Source: Streptomyces sp. sk2.1 | GTDB lineage: Bacteria; Actinomycetota; Actinomycetes; Streptomycetales; Streptomycetaceae | Assembly: GCF_008120935.1 (NCBI RefSeq) | Contig: NZ_RDBO01000056.1 | Location: 10,881-46,449 of the forward strand | Reading direction: 5' to 3' | DNA: 35,569 bases | In this document: positions 22,948 through 34,091 of the stretch, one piece after another | Layout: every line of letters begins with the position of its first letter | Numbering within the stretch: position 1 is the first letter of the stretch | The notes under the pieces: model-generated | The model's input: the letters and a program-made list of their open reading frames with translations, nothing else | The model's database searches: none | What the model was told of the DNA's origin: nothing | Made by a program: the position numbers and the translations under genes

Positions 22948-25371
22948 ATGTCCACCCCCCACGATCCGTACGTCCGGGTGCGCGGCGCCCGCGAGCACAA
23001 CCTCCAGGACGTCTCGGTCGACATCCCGCGCGACACCCTGACCGTGTTCACCGGCGTCTCGGGGTCCGGGAAGTCCTCCCTCGCGTTCGGCACGATCTAC
23101 GCCGAGGCCCAGCGCCGCTACTTCGAGTCCGTCGCCCCGTACGCCCGCCGGCTGATCCACCAGGTCGGCGCGCCCGCGGTCGGAGAGGTCACCGGGCTGC
23201 CGCCCGCCGTATCGCTGGAGCAGCGGCGTTCGACGCCCGGCGCCCGTTCGTCCGTGGGGACGGTCACGACGCTCTCCAACTCCCTGCGCATGCTGTTCTC
23301 GCGGGCCGGGGACTATCCGGCCGGTGCCGAACGGCTCGACTCCGACGCCTTCTCGCCGAACACGGCGGCCGGGGCGTGCCCGGAGTGCCACGGCCTCGGC
23401 CGGGTCCACCGCACCACCGAGGAGCTGCTCGTCCCCGACCCCTCGCTGTCGATCCGGGAGGGGGCGATCGCCGCCTGGCCCGGGGCCTGGCAGGGCAAGA
23501 ACCTGCGCGACGTGCTGGACGCGCTGGGCCATGACGTCGACCGCCCGTGGCGCGAGCTCGGCGCCGGGGAACGGGAGTGGATCCTGTTCACCGACGAGCA
23601 GCCGGTGGTGACGGTGCATCCGGTGCGGGAGGCCGGACGCATCCAACGCCCTTACCAGGGCACGTACATGAGCGCCCGTCGCTATGTGATGCACACGTTC
23701 GCGGACTCCAGGAGCCGCACCCTGCGGGCCAGGGCCGAGCGGTTCCTGACCAGCGCCCGCTGCCCGGTGTGCGAGGGGGGCCGACTGCGTCCGGAGGCGC
23801 TGGCCGTCACCTTCGCCGGCCGTTCGATCGCGGAACTGGCCGGTCTGCCGCTCACCTCACTGGCCGAACTGCTGCGCACGGCGGGCGGCGACGACGCGGC
23901 GCGGGTGCTGACGGCGGACCTGCTCGCCCGGATCGGGACGGTCACCGAGCTCGGCCTCGGCTATCTCAGTCTCGACCGCACGGCCCCGACCCTGTCGTCC
24001 GGCGAACTGCAACGGCTGCGCCTGGCCACGCAGTTGCGTTCCGGACTGTTCGGTGTCGTCTACGTGCTGGACGAGCCCTCGGCCGGTCTGCACCCGGCCG
24101 ACACCCTGTCGCTGCTCGGGGTGCTCGGCCGGCTGAAGGACGCCGGTAACTCGGTCTTCGTCGTGGAGCACCAGATGGACGTGGTGCGCCGGGCGGACTG
24201 GCTGGTCGACGTGGGGCCACTGGCCGGTGAGCACGGGGGCCGGGTGCTGCACAGCGGTCCCCCGGCCGGGCTGGCGAACGTGCCCGAGTCGGCCACCCGG
24301 CGCTTCCTGTTCGGCGAGGGGCCCGCCCCGGCGCGGGAAGTCCGCGAACCCACGGGCTGGCTGCGGCTGAACGGGGTCGAGCGGCACAACGTGCGGGGCG
24401 TGGACGCCGCGTTCCCGCTGGGGGTGTTCACCGCGGTCACGGGCGTCTCGGGGTCGGGGAAGTCGACCCTGGTCGGCCAGGTCCTGGCCGGGGCCCTCGC
24501 CGACCGGCAGGCCGCCGGGGCCGCGGACGCACCCGTGGAGCACCCCGTGTCCGGGTGCGCGTCGGCGCTGGGGCTGGAGGCGGTGGACCGCCTCGTCCAG
24601 GTCGACCAGAAGCCGATCGGCCGCACGCCCCGGTCCAACCTGGCCACGTACACCGGGCTCTTCGACGTCGTGCGGAAGCTGTTCGCCGGGACGGACACGG
24701 CCCGCGAGCGCGGGTACCGGGCCGGGCGGTTCTCCTTCAACGTGGCGGGCGGGCGGTGCGAGACCTGCCAGGGCGAGGGCTTCGTCTCCGTGGAGCTGCT
24801 CTTCCTGCCCAGCACGTACGCGCCCTGCCCGGACTGCCACGGCGCGCGGTACAACCCGCATACCCTGGAAGTCACCCTGCGCGGGCTCGACATCGCGCAG
24901 GTGCTGGACCTGACGGTGGAGTCGGCGGCGGGGTTCTTCGCGGACACACCGGCCGCCGCGCGCAGTCTGCGGACGCTGCTCGACGTCGGGCTCGGCTATC
25001 TGCGGCTCGGCCAGCCCGCGACGGAGCTGTCCGGCGGCGAGGCCCAGCGGATCAAGCTCGCCGCCGAACTCCAGCGCACCCGCCGGGGCCACACCCTGTA
25101 CCTGCTGGACGAGCCGACGACCGGGCTGCACCCCGCCGATGTCGAGGTGCTGACGCGGCAGTTGCACGGGCTCGTCGACGCGGGCGACACGGTCGTGGTC
25201 GTGGAGCACGACATGGCGGTGGTGGCGGGTGCCGACTGGGTGATCGACCTCGGCCCCGGCGGCGGCGACCGGGGCGGCCGGATCGTGGCCGCGGGAACGC
25301 CCGCCGAGGTGGCGCGGGCGGCGGACAGCCGCACGGCCGCGTACCTCGGCGCGCACCTCGGTCCGGCCTGA
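22948..25371 (+). CDS. UvrA-like ABC-type ATPase (short, UvrA2 type)
   Basis: DNA-damage-recognition-type ATPase of 807 aa, shorter than the roughly 950-aa housekeeping UvrA. Both ABC modules are intact: Walker A 'GVSGSGKSS' at residues 36-44 and 'GVSGSGKST' in the second half; signatures 'LSSGELQRLRLA' and 'LSGGEAQRIKLA'; Walker B 'VYVLDEPSAGLHP' and 'LYLLDEPTTGLHP'. Four zinc-type cysteine pairs are present (CPEC, CPVC, CETC, CPDC). The shorter length suggests that the UvrB-binding region is missing, as in UvrA2/DrrC-type proteins linked to drug or DNA-adduct tolerance. GGAG precedes the ATG at 22948. No uvrB or uvrC is nearby. Confidence 0.88.
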   Translation: MSTPHDPYVRVRGAREHNLQDVSVDIPRDTLTVFTGVSGSGKSSLAFGTIYAEAQRRYFESVAPYARRLIHQVGAPAVGEVTGLPPAVSLEQRRSTPGARSSVGTVTTLSNSLRMLFSRAGDYPAGAERLDSDAFSPNTAAGACPECHGLGRVHRTTEELLVPDPSLSIREGAIAAWPGAWQGKNLRDVLDALGHDVDRPWRELGAGEREWILFTDEQPVVTVHPVREAGRIQRPYQGTYMSARRYVMHTFADSRSRTLRARAERFLTSARCPVCEGGRLRPEALAVTFAGRSIAELAGLPLTSLAELLRTAGGDDAARVLTADLLARIGTVTELGLGYLSLDRTAPTLSSGELQRLRLATQLRSGLFGVVYVLDEPSAGLHPADTLSLLGVLGRLKDAGNSVFVVEHQMDVVRRADWLVDVGPLAGEHGGRVLHSGPPAGLANVPESATRRFLFGEGPAPAREVREPTGWLRLNGVERHNVRGVDAAFPLGVFTAVTGVSGSGKSTLVGQVLAGALADRQAAGAADAPVEHPVSGCASALGLEAVDRLVQVDQKPIGRTPRSNLATYTGLFDVVRKLFAGTDTARERGYRAGRFSFNVAGGRCETCQGEGFVSVELLFLPSTYAPCPDCHGARYNPHTLEVTLRGLDIAQVLDLTVESAAGFFADTPAAARSLRTLLDVGLGYLRLGQPATELSGGEAQRIKLAAELQRTRRGHTLYLLDEPTTGLHPADVEVLTRQLHGLVDAGDTVVVVEHDMAVVAGADWVIDLGPGGGDRGGRIVAAGTPAEVARAADSRTAAYLGAHLGPA

Positions 25372-25466
25372 TCGTTCACCCTGCCGCCAACTCACCTTCC
25401 TCCACGCCGAGTTGCCGCATCGGGTAAGCAATGGGGAATGAAACGGCAAAGAACATTGACCACGAG

Positions 25467-25480
25467 TTGGTCCAGACCAA
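25467..25480. promoter_or_regulatory. DasR-type operator (dre) upstream of the chitinase gene
   Basis: TTGGTCCAGACCAA is a 14-base palindrome with perfect 6-bp arms. It contains the TGGTCCAGACC element typical of Streptomyces chitinase promoters and matches the DasR consensus. It lies 140 bases before the start codon. Confidence 0.8.
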
Positions 25481-25487
25481 TCATGGG

Positions 25488-25521
25488 CATGCCTCACGGC
25501 GGCTGCTCGCCGTGCGGCATG
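25488..25521 (+). other. Hairpin in the chitinase leader
   Basis: Arms 25488-25501 and 25508-25521 pair over 14 positions with one mismatch around a 6-base loop. The hairpin starts 8 bases after the dre palindrome and about 100 bases before the start codon, so it may be part of the 5' untranslated RNA. Confidence 0.5.
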
Positions 25522-25620
25522 TGACCCCGGCCGGGACTCACAGGAACGGGCCGCGCCCCCGCACCGGGCGCGGCAGAGCCGTGCGATCCGCCCGTTGCCT
25601 CACCCCGCTGGGAGCACCCC

Positions 25621-27384
25621 ATGAGACGTCCAAGAGCACTCGGCGCAGTCCTGAGTGTTGTGGCGACGACCGTCGCGTCCGCCGGCCTGGTCCTCGGATC
25701 GGGCACCGGCGCGCAGGCCGCCGCGACCGCCGCCACTCCCCTGCCGGCCCATGTCTTCGCCCCGTACTTCGAGTCGTGGAACGGCGACAGCCCGGCCGCG
25801 CTCTCGCAGGCGTCCGGCGCCAAGTACCTGACCATGGCCTTCCTCCAGACGGAGGCCCGCGGTTCCTGCACCCCCTACTGGAACGGCGATTCGAGCACTC
25901 CCGTCGCCCAGTCCGTGTTCGGCGCCGACTTCACCACCATGCGGTCGCGCGGCGGTGACGTGATCCCGTCGTTCGGCGGCTACACCGCCGACAACGGCGG
26001 TACCGAGATCGCCGACAGCTGTACGAGCGTCGACTCCATCGCGGCGGCGTACGAGAAGGTCATCACGACCTACGACGTGTCCCGTCTCGACATGGACATC
26101 GAGGACAACTCGCTGGAGAACGGCGCCGGGATCGACCGCCGCAACAAGGCCATCAAGAAGGTGCAGGACTGGGCCGCGGCCAACGGCCGCCCGTTGCAGA
26201 TCTCCTACACCCTGCCCACCACCACGAGCGGCCTCGCCGACAGCGGTCTGGCGGTGCTGGAGAACGCCGTGGCCAACGGCGCGAAGGTCGACGTCGTGAA
26301 CCTGATGACGTTCGACTACTACGACGGCGCCGCCCACAACATGGCCCAGGACACCAAGACGGCGATCAGCGGCCTCAAGGACCAGCTCGCCGATCTCTAC
26401 CCGTCGAGGACCGACGCGCAGCTGTGGGGCATGACCGGCATCATCGAGATGCCGGGCATCGACGACTACGGCCCCGCCGAGACGTTCACCACGGCCGACG
26501 CCCCGGTGGTCTACGACTGGGCCGTCTCCAAGGGCGTCAGCACCCTGTCGTTCTGGGCGCTCCAGCGCGACAACGGGGGCTGCCCCGGCACCGGCGGCAA
26601 CGACACCTGCTCCGGCATCGCCCAGGACACCTGGTACTTCAGCCACACCTTCGCACCCTTCACCAGCGGCTCCGGTCCGGTGACGGACGACTACTCGGTG
26701 GCTGTCGCGCCCGCCTCGGCCTCGGTCGCGCCGGGCGGTTCCACCACGGCGGACGTGAGAACCGCGGTGACCTCCGGCAGCGCGAAGACCGTGGCACTGA
26801 CGGTGTCCGGGGCACCCGCCGGTGTCACGGCGGCGCTCGCCCCGGCATCGGTCACCGCCGGGGGCACGTCGAAGCTGACGGTGTCCGCGTCGGACTCCGC
26901 CGCGCCGGGAACGTACCGGCTCACGGTGACGGGTGCCTCGGGGACGCTCAGCCACTCGGCGGCCCTCACCCTGACCGTGTCGGGTCCGGGCGGCGGCACC
27001 GGAGTCCTGGTCAACGGCGACTTCGAGAGCGGTTCGCCGAGCCCCTGGACCTGTGACACGGGCAGCGCGGTCGTCTCCGCCCCGGTGCACGGCGGTTCGC
27101 ACGCGCTGGCCGTCGCGGCCACCGCCTCGCAGACCGGCGAGTGCGCGCAGAGCCTCGCTCTTTCCCCCAACACCCGCTACACGCTGAGCGGTTGGGTGCA
27201 GGGGAACTACGGGTACCTCGGGGTGCGCGGTGACGCGACCGCGAGCGTCTGGGGTTCGTCGAGCGGTTACGCGAAGCAGTCGGTGACCTTCACCACCGGC
27301 TCGACCGGGGCGGTGACCGTCTATCTGCACGGCTGGTACGGGCAGGGCACGGTCCACGCGGACGACCTCTCCGTGACGTCCTGA
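25621..27384 (+). CDS. Secreted GH18 chitinase with Ig-like and carbohydrate-binding modules
   Basis: Exported enzyme of 587 aa that should cleave chitin. Residues 1-33 form a signal peptide with likely cleavage after AQA. The GH18 domain (about 43-345) has 'DVIPSFGG' at 113-120 and the catalytic strand 'SRLDMDIE' at 154-161, with Glu161 as proton donor; the first Asp of the common DxxDxDxE motif is Ser154. A linker-like Ig domain (about 352-457) and a C-terminal module (about 458-587, starting '[10 protein letters not shown]') follow; the last resembles CBM4/9-type sugar-binding domains. GGGAG precedes the ATG by 6 bases. The upstream dre palindrome predicts repression by DasR, relieved by glucosamine phosphates. 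Confidence 0.92.
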   Translation: MRRPRALGAVLSVVATTVASAGLVLGSGTGAQAAATAATPLPAHVFAPYFESWNGDSPAALSQASGAKYLTMAFLQTEARGSCTPYWNGDSSTPVAQSVFGADFTTMRSRGGDVIPSFGGYTADNGGTEIADSCTSVDSIAAAYEKVITTYDVSRLDMDIEDNSLENGAGIDRRNKAIKKVQDWAAANGRPLQISYTLPTTTSGLADSGLAVLENAVANGAKVDVVNLMTFDYYDGAAHNMAQDTKTAISGLKDQLADLYPSRTDAQLWGMTGIIEMPGIDDYGPAETFTTADAPVVYDWAVSKGVSTLSFWALQRDNGGCPGTGGNDTCSGIAQDTWYFSHTFAPFTSGSGPVTDDYSVAVAPASASVAPGGSTTADVRTAVTSGSAKTVALTVSGAPAGVTAALAPASVTAGGTSKLTVSASDSAAPGTYRLTVTGASGTLSHSAALTLTVSGPGGGTGVLVNGDFESGSPSPWTCDTGSAVVSAPVHGGSHALAVAATASQTGECAQSLALSPNTRYTLSGWVQGNYGYLGVRGDATASVWGSSSGYAKQSVTFTTGSTGAVTVYLHGWYGQGTVHADDLSVTS

Positions 27385-27405
27385 TCCGTTCCGGACGCGA
27401 CGACG

Positions 27406-27442
27406 TCCCGGTCCCGGGGGCGGGCGGCCCCCGGGACCGGGA
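27406..27442. terminator. Bidirectional terminator between chitinase and sdhB
   Basis: A perfect 16-bp inverted repeat (27406-27421 with 27427-27442) and a 5-base loop fill most of the gap between these convergent genes. Confidence 0.8.
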
Positions 27443-27460
27443 ATCCGTGGTCCGCGCCGG

Positions 27461-28203
27461 TCAGCGGCGCACCTTGCGGGTGGCCCGCAACCACTCCTTG
27501 TTCATGGCCGAGATCGAGGGCAGCGGGATGCCCTTCGGGCAGGCCGTGGCGCACTCCCCGGTGAGGGTGCAGCCGCCGAAGCCCTCGCTGTCCATCTGGC
27601 CGACCATGTCGAGGACCCGGGTCTCGCGCTCCGGGGCGCCCTGCGGCAGCACGTTGAGATGGTTGATCTTCGCCGAGGTGAAGAGCATCGCCGAGCCGTT
27701 GGGGCAGGCGGCGACGCAGGCTCCGCAGCCGATGCACTCGGCGTGCTCGAAGGCGAAGTCGGCGTCCGGCTTGGGCACCGGGGTGGCGTGCGCCTCGGGG
27801 GCGGTGCCGGTCGGGGCGGAGATGTAGCCGCCCGCCTGGATGATCCGGTCGAAGGCCGAGCGGTCCACGACCAGGTCCTTGACGACCGGGAAGGCGGAGG
27901 CGCGCCACGGTTCGACGTCGATCGTGTCGCCGTCCTCGAAGGAGCGCATGTGGAGCTGGCAGGTGGTGGTGCGCTCGGGTCCGTGGGCGTCGCCGTTGAT
28001 GACGAGGCTGCAGGCTCCGCAGATGCCCTCGCGGCAGTCGTGGTCGAAGGCGACCGGGTCGTCGCCGGCGAGGATGAGCTCCTCGTTGAGGGTGTCGAGC
28101 ATCTCCAGGAACGACATGTCCTGCGAGATGCCGTCCACCTCGTAGGTGGACATGGCGCCGGGGGCGTCGGCGTTCTTCTGGCGCCAGACGCGCAGGGTGA
28201 GCT

Positions 28204-28207
<4 letters not shown>
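27461..28207 (-). CDS. sdhB: Succinate dehydrogenase/fumarate reductase iron-sulfur subunit
   Basis: Electron-transfer subunit of respiratory complex II, 248 aa. Three iron-sulfur clusters can be placed: [2Fe-2S] ligands Cys58, Cys63, Cys66 and Cys83 ('CREGICGAC' and 'TTTC'); [4Fe-4S] ligands Cys158, Cys161 and Cys164 ('[12 protein letters not shown]'); and the last cluster, probably [3Fe-4S], with Cys213, Cys219 and Cys223 ('[12 protein letters not shown]'), with Cys168 and Cys223 exchanging partners as in the family. The start overlaps the sdhA stop by four bases. It is the last gene of the sdhC-A-B operon. Confidence 0.94.
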
Positions 28208-30153
<1,946 letters not shown>

Positions 30154-30154
30154 G

Positions 30155-30862
30155 TCAGCTCACGACTCCGGTCATGACGGCGACGGGTACGGAGATGAAG
30201 CCCAGCGTCAGTACCAGCGCGAGGGCATTGGCCAGGGCCTTGAGGGCCCGGTCCCGGGCCGCGTTGCCCGCGCCGAGGGTCTGGGCGGCGCTCCAGAAGC
30301 CGTGCCGGACGTGGAACCCGAGGGCGAGCACGGCGGCGATGTAGACCGTGTTGCCGTACCAGGTGGAGAAGGTGTCGACGACGTTCTGGTACGGGTGTCC
30401 GGGCTGGAAGCCGCCGGGGTGCGCGGTGCCCGTCGTCAGGTCGAGGATGTGCCAGACGATGAACAGGCCGAGGATGATCCCGCCCCAGCGCATGGTGCGG
30501 GTGGCGTACCCGGCGCGCGGCCTGCGGTGCACGTACTTGGCGGGGCGCGCCCTGATGTCGCGGCGGCTCAGCTGGTACGCGGAGACGGCGTGCAGCACCA
30601 CGGCGGCGACGAGCACCAGGCGGACGATCCACAGGGCCCACTCGTAGTGCAGGAAGGGCTCGCCCAGGGTCCGCAGCCAGTGCGCGTAGTGGTTGAACTC
30701 GTCGGCCCCGAAGAAGATCTTCAGGTTGCCGAGCATGTGGACGACCAGGTACAGGAGCATGACCAGGCCGCTCACGGCCATGACCGTCTTCTTGCCGACG
30801 GACGAGTCCCAGATCGTGCGCGTCATGGACGGCCGTCGGTCCGTCCGTGTTGCCAATGCCAT
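30155..30862 (-). CDS. sdhC: Succinate dehydrogenase cytochrome b subunit
   Basis: Membrane anchor of complex II, 235 aa, with five hydrophobic helices and haem-ligand-type histidines, for example in '[16 protein letters not shown]', '[14 protein letters not shown]', '[13 protein letters not shown]' and '[14 protein letters not shown]'. This is the single-chain five-helix (type B) anchor, so no sdhD is expected. I prefer the ATG at 30862: a TAGCGT -10-like box lies 7 bases upstream and no Shine-Dalgarno sequence is present, suggesting a leaderless message. The ATG at 30826 is an alternative. The gene is divergent from the LysR gene. Confidence 0.9.
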   Translation of the reverse strand: MALATRTDRRPSMTRTIWDSSVGKKTVMAVSGLVMLLYLVVHMLGNLKIFFGADEFNHYAHWLRTLGEPFLHYEWALWIVRLVLVAAVVLHAVSAYQLSRRDIRARPAKYVHRRPRAGYATRTMRWGGIILGLFIVWHILDLTTGTAHPGGFQPGHPYQNVVDTFSTWYGNTVYIAAVLALGFHVRHGFWSAAQTLGAGNAARDRALKALANALALVLTLGFISVPVAVMTGVVS

Positions 30863-30869
30863 GAACACG

Positions 30870-30900
30870 ACGCTAGGGCCGGACGGCCCCATCAGTCCAA
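30870..30900 (-). promoter_or_regulatory. Candidate promoter of sdhCAB
   Basis: On the minus strand, TTGGAC (30900-30895) and TAGCGT (30875-30870) are 19 bases apart, and the -10-like box ends 7 bases before the sdhC ATG. The spacing is slightly long for the main sigma factor. Confidence 0.5.
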
Positions 30901-30921
30901 GACATGGAATGGCTCATCTTC

Positions 30922-30936
30922 ATAGTCTGGGACTAT
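30922..30936. promoter_or_regulatory. Palindrome in the sdhC-lysR gap, possible LysR operator
   Basis: ATAGTC-TGG-GACTAT has perfect 6-bp arms and overlaps a TATTGT (30934-30939) that could be the regulator's own -10 box, a usual layout for autoregulation by a divergently encoded LysR protein. Confidence 0.55.
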
Positions 30937-30958
30937 TGTGGTAGGTCGAGGTGAGCAC

Positions 30959-31849
30959 ATGCAGTTCCAGCAGTTGACGTATTTCGTCGCCGTGGCCGAG
31001 ACCCGGCACTTCACCCGTGCCGCCGAGGCGGTGCACGTCTCGCAGCCCTCGCTCTCCCAGCAGATCAGGGCGCTGGAGAACGAGCTGGGGGCGGAGCTGT
31101 TCAGCCGGGCCCGGGGCAACATCGCGCTCACCGACGCGGGCGAGGCGCTGCTGCCGCTGGCCCGCCGGATCCTCGCGGACGCCGACACCGCCCGCCACGA
31201 GGTGCAGGAGCTGGCACAGCTGCGCCGGGGCCGGGTGCGCCTGGGGGCCACGCCCAGCCTCTGCACGGGCCTGCTCCCCGACGTGCTGCGCGCCTTCCAC
31301 GACCGCCATCCGGGCATCCGGCTGCTGCTGGAGGAGGGCGGTTCGCTCGACCTCGTGCGGGGGCTGGCGCGCGGCGCGCTCGACCTCGCCCTGGTGGTCC
31401 TGCCGCTGCCCGCCGCCTCCCCCGCGCTCACCACGGTCGAGCTGCTCCAGGAGGACCTGGTCGTGGTGTCGTCCGCCCGGGGGCCGCGGCCGGGCCGGGG
31501 CGGGAGCGTGCGGATCGCCGACCTCCAGGGGGAGCCCCTGGTGATGTTCCGGCACGGCTACGACCTGCGGGAGCTGACGGTCGCCGCCTGCCGGGCGGAG
31601 GGCTTCGAGCCGTCGTTCACGGTGGAGGGCGGCGAGATGGACGCGGTGCTCGGTTTCGTCCGGGCCGGGCTCGGCATCGCGGTGGTGCCCAGCATGGTCG
31701 CCGGGCGGTTCGGCCACGAGCTGCGGACCACCGCGCTGGCCCGCCCCGGCCTGCGGCGCACCATCGCGCTGGCGCACCGCAGCGACGTGGCCCCGCCGCG
31801 TGCGGCGCGCGAGCTCCAGCGGGTGCTGCTCGCCACCCGGAAGGACTGA
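30959..31849 (+). CDS. LysR-family transcriptional regulator
   Basis: DNA-binding regulator of 296 aa. The N-terminal winged helix-turn-helix is clear ('MQFQQLTYFVAVAETRHFTR', 'HVSQPSLSQQIRALENELG', 'FSRARGNIALTDAGEALL'), followed by a two-lobed effector-binding domain ('LGATPSLCTGLLPDVLRAF', 'GLGIAVVPSMV'). The ATG at 30959 has GAGG 7 bases upstream; an ATG seven codons earlier is less likely because it adds residues before the conserved start. Divergence from sdhCAB and the shared palindrome suggest that it controls this operon and itself. The effector is unknown. Confidence 0.9.
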   Translation: MQFQQLTYFVAVAETRHFTRAAEAVHVSQPSLSQQIRALENELGAELFSRARGNIALTDAGEALLPLARRILADADTARHEVQELAQLRRGRVRLGATPSLCTGLLPDVLRAFHDRHPGIRLLLEEGGSLDLVRGLARGALDLALVVLPLPAASPALTTVELLQEDLVVVSSARGPRPGRGGSVRIADLQGEPLVMFRHGYDLRELTVAACRAEGFEPSFTVEGGEMDAVLGFVRAGLGIAVVPSMVAGRFGHELRTTALARPGLRRTIALAHRSDVAPPRAARELQRVLLATRKD

Positions 31850-31870
31850 CCCGGACCCGCCGCGGCCGAC

Positions 31871-31909
31871 GGGCTCCCCGCGGCCGGGACGACCGGCCGC
31901 GGGGAGCCC
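31871..31909. terminator. Bidirectional terminator between lysR and the c-di-GMP gene
   Basis: A perfect 17-bp inverted repeat (31871-31887 with 31893-31909) with a 5-base loop sits between convergent genes. Confidence 0.8.
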
Positions 31910-31916
31910 CGGGGTC

Positions 31917-34091
31917 TCACACCGCGTCGGCCAGCAGCAGCGAGTGGATCCGGTCGGGGGCGCCCGGCCGGGCGTAGTACCAGCCCTGGGCCGTGTCGCA
32001 TCCCAGCTTGCGCAGCTGTTCGGCCTGCGCCCCGGTCTCCACCCCCTCCACCGTGACGGCGAGGTCCAGGCTGTGCGCCAGCGAGACGATCCCCTCGACG
32101 ATCTTCAGGTCGACCGGGTCCGCCGGGTGCTGCTGCATGCCCATCGTGAAGGAACGGTCCAGCTTGAGCACGCTCACCGGGAGCCTGCGCAGGTTCGCCA
32201 GGTTCGAGTAGCCGGTGCCGAAGTCGTCGAGCGCTATGTCGACGCCCATCTCGGCCAGTTGCCGCAGCGGCTTGAGCAGGTCGTCGTCCGCGCCGATGAG
32301 CGCGGACTCGGTGACCTCCAGGCACAGCGCCCCGGGTTCGAGCCCCGACCGCTCCAGCACGTCGACGGTCTCGGCGACCAGCCGCGGGTGGTGCAGCTGG
32401 GTCGGCGAGAGGTTGACGTTGATGCGCAGCGGTCCGCCGTCGGTGTGCCGCTCCTGCCAGAAGTTGGCCTGCCGGACGGACTCCTCCAGCACCCAGCGGC
32501 CCAGCGGCACGATCAGGCCGGTGTGCTCGGCGAGCGGGATGAACCGGTCCGGGCCGAGCACCCCGTGCTGCGGATGGCACCAGCGCACCAGCGCCTCCGC
32601 ACCGTGCACCGTGCCGTCACCGAGGTGGACGAGCGGCTGGTACTCGATGAAGAACTCGCCGCGCTCCAGTGCGGCGGGCAGCGCGGTGGTCAGCCCGTGC
32701 CGTGTGATGGCACGGGCGTCGGCCTCCGCGTCGGCGAACTCGAACCGGTTGCCGCCCGCCCCCTTGGCCCGGTACATCGTGATGTCGGCGCTGCGCAGCA
32801 CCTCGGCGGCGCCGCGTTCGCCCGCCGGTCCCTCCACGACGCCGATGGAGCCGCGCACGGTCAGCTCGCGGCCTTCGAGCCGGATGGGGGTGCCGAGCGC
32901 GTTGAGGATGCGGCAGGCCAGTTCGGTGACCTCCTTCTCGGTGTCGGGGCCGGTGGTCAGGGCCACGAACTCGTCGCCGCCGAGCCTGGCGACCATCTCG
33001 CCGGGCGCGGTCGCGCAGCTCTGCAGCCGGTCGGCCACCTCGACCAGCAGCCGGTCGCCGGACGCGTGCCCGAGGCTGTCGTTGATCGCCTTGAAGCCGT
33101 CCAGGTCGAGGTAGCACAGGCCGAAGCGGCTGCCGTCGTCGGCGCAGAGCGCCTTCTCCAGCCGTTCGAAGAACAGCGTCCGGTTGGGCAGTCCGGTGAG
33201 CGCGTCATGGGTGGCCTCGTACCGCAGCCGCAGGTTCAGCAGTCTGCGTTCCGTGGTGTCCTCCATCAGCGCCAGCTGGTACTGCGGGTTGCCCTCGGCG
33301 TCGCGCAGCAGCGACACCGTCAGGTTGGTCCACAGCACGGTGCCGTCGTTGCGGTAGTACGGCTTCTCGACCCGGTAGTGCTCGCGTTCGCCGCGCACCA
33401 GCTCGTCGTAGTACTTCCAGACGTGCGGCGAGTCCTCGGGGTGGACCCACTCGTTGACCTTGTGGCTGCGCACGTGGTTGTCGAGGCCGCCGAACATCCG
33501 GGTGAGGGTGTCGTTGACCTCCAGCACGTTGCCGTCCAGGTCGGCGATGCCGATCCCGATGGCCGCGTCCTTGAAGACGGCCCGGAACCGCGCCTCCGTC
33601 GCGTGCAGCGCCTGTTCGGCGTCGGAGCGGGCGGCGAGAGCCGAACGCGCGATGGCCTCCTGCTCGGCGAGGGTGCGCTGGCGCAGCGCCTCGGTGAAGC
33701 CGCCGGCCAGGGCGTGCTGCATCCGCGCGCAGCGGGCCCTGAGGTCCTCGGTGGACAGCGCCGTCGGGCCGTTGCCGCCGCAGTACAGCACCAGGTACGA
33801 GTCGATGACGCCGAGCGTGCTGCTGAGCGCGTCGGGGTCCGTGCAGTGTGCGGCGACGAGGGCGGCGCCCACCTCGCCCGCGGGGGCCGCGTCGAAGGGC
33901 CGCTCGTGCAGGGTGTCGCTGAGCCCGCGGGCCAGCGGCAGCAGGTGCTGCTCGAACTCCGTGCGCGTCAGGGAGGTGGCCGTCGAGGGGAAGATGGCCC
34001 GGCTCCAGATGGTGGCGAATCTTCGGAGCCGGCCCTCGGGTCCGTCGGGCTCCGCGTCCGGCACTCCGGACGACTGGGCGGGAATGCTCAC
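31917..34091 (-). CDS. rmdA: PAS-GGDEF-EAL cyclic-di-GMP enzyme, RmdA-like
   Basis: Cytosolic c-di-GMP turnover protein of 724 aa. Domain order: an N-terminal helical region (1-150), a PAS/PAC sensor (about 165-285, ending 'QLALMEDTTERRLLN'), a GGDEF domain with an intact 'RLGGDEFVAL' near residue 370, and an EAL domain with 'EALVRW' near 497, 'DDFGTGYSNL', 'KLDRSF' and 'EGVE'. Both catalytic motifs look active. No RxxD inhibitory site is seen before GGDEF. The GTG at 34091 overlaps the methyltransferase stop (GTGA). The domain plan and neighbours (sdh operon, egt genes) match RmdA of Streptomyces, which affects aerial development; the symbol rests on that resemblance. Confidence 0.85.
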   Translation of the reverse strand: MSIPAQSSGVPDAEPDGPEGRLRRFATIWSRAIFPSTATSLTRTEFEQHLLPLARGLSDTLHERPFDAAPAGEVGAALVAAHCTDPDALSSTLGVIDSYLVLYCGGNGPTALSTEDLRARCARMQHALAGGFTEALRQRTLAEQEAIARSALAARSDAEQALHATEARFRAVFKDAAIGIGIADLDGNVLEVNDTLTRMFGGLDNHVRSHKVNEWVHPEDSPHVWKYYDELVRGEREHYRVEKPYYRNDGTVLWTNLTVSLLRDAEGNPQYQLALMEDTTERRLLNLRLRYEATHDALTGLPNRTLFFERLEKALCADDGSRFGLCYLDLDGFKAINDSLGHASGDRLLVEVADRLQSCATAPGEMVARLGGDEFVALTTGPDTEKEVTELACRILNALGTPIRLEGRELTVRGSIGVVEGPAGERGAAEVLRSADITMYRAKGAGGNRFEFADAEADARAITRHGLTTALPAALERGEFFIEYQPLVHLGDGTVHGAEALVRWCHPQHGVLGPDRFIPLAEHTGLIVPLGRWVLEESVRQANFWQERHTDGGPLRINVNLSPTQLHHPRLVAETVDVLERSGLEPGALCLEVTESALIGADDDLLKPLRQLAEMGVDIALDDFGTGYSNLANLRRLPVSVLKLDRSFTMGMQQHPADPVDLKIVEGIVSLAHSLDLAVTVEGVETGAQAEQLRKLGCDTAQGWYYARPGAPDRIHSLLLADAV

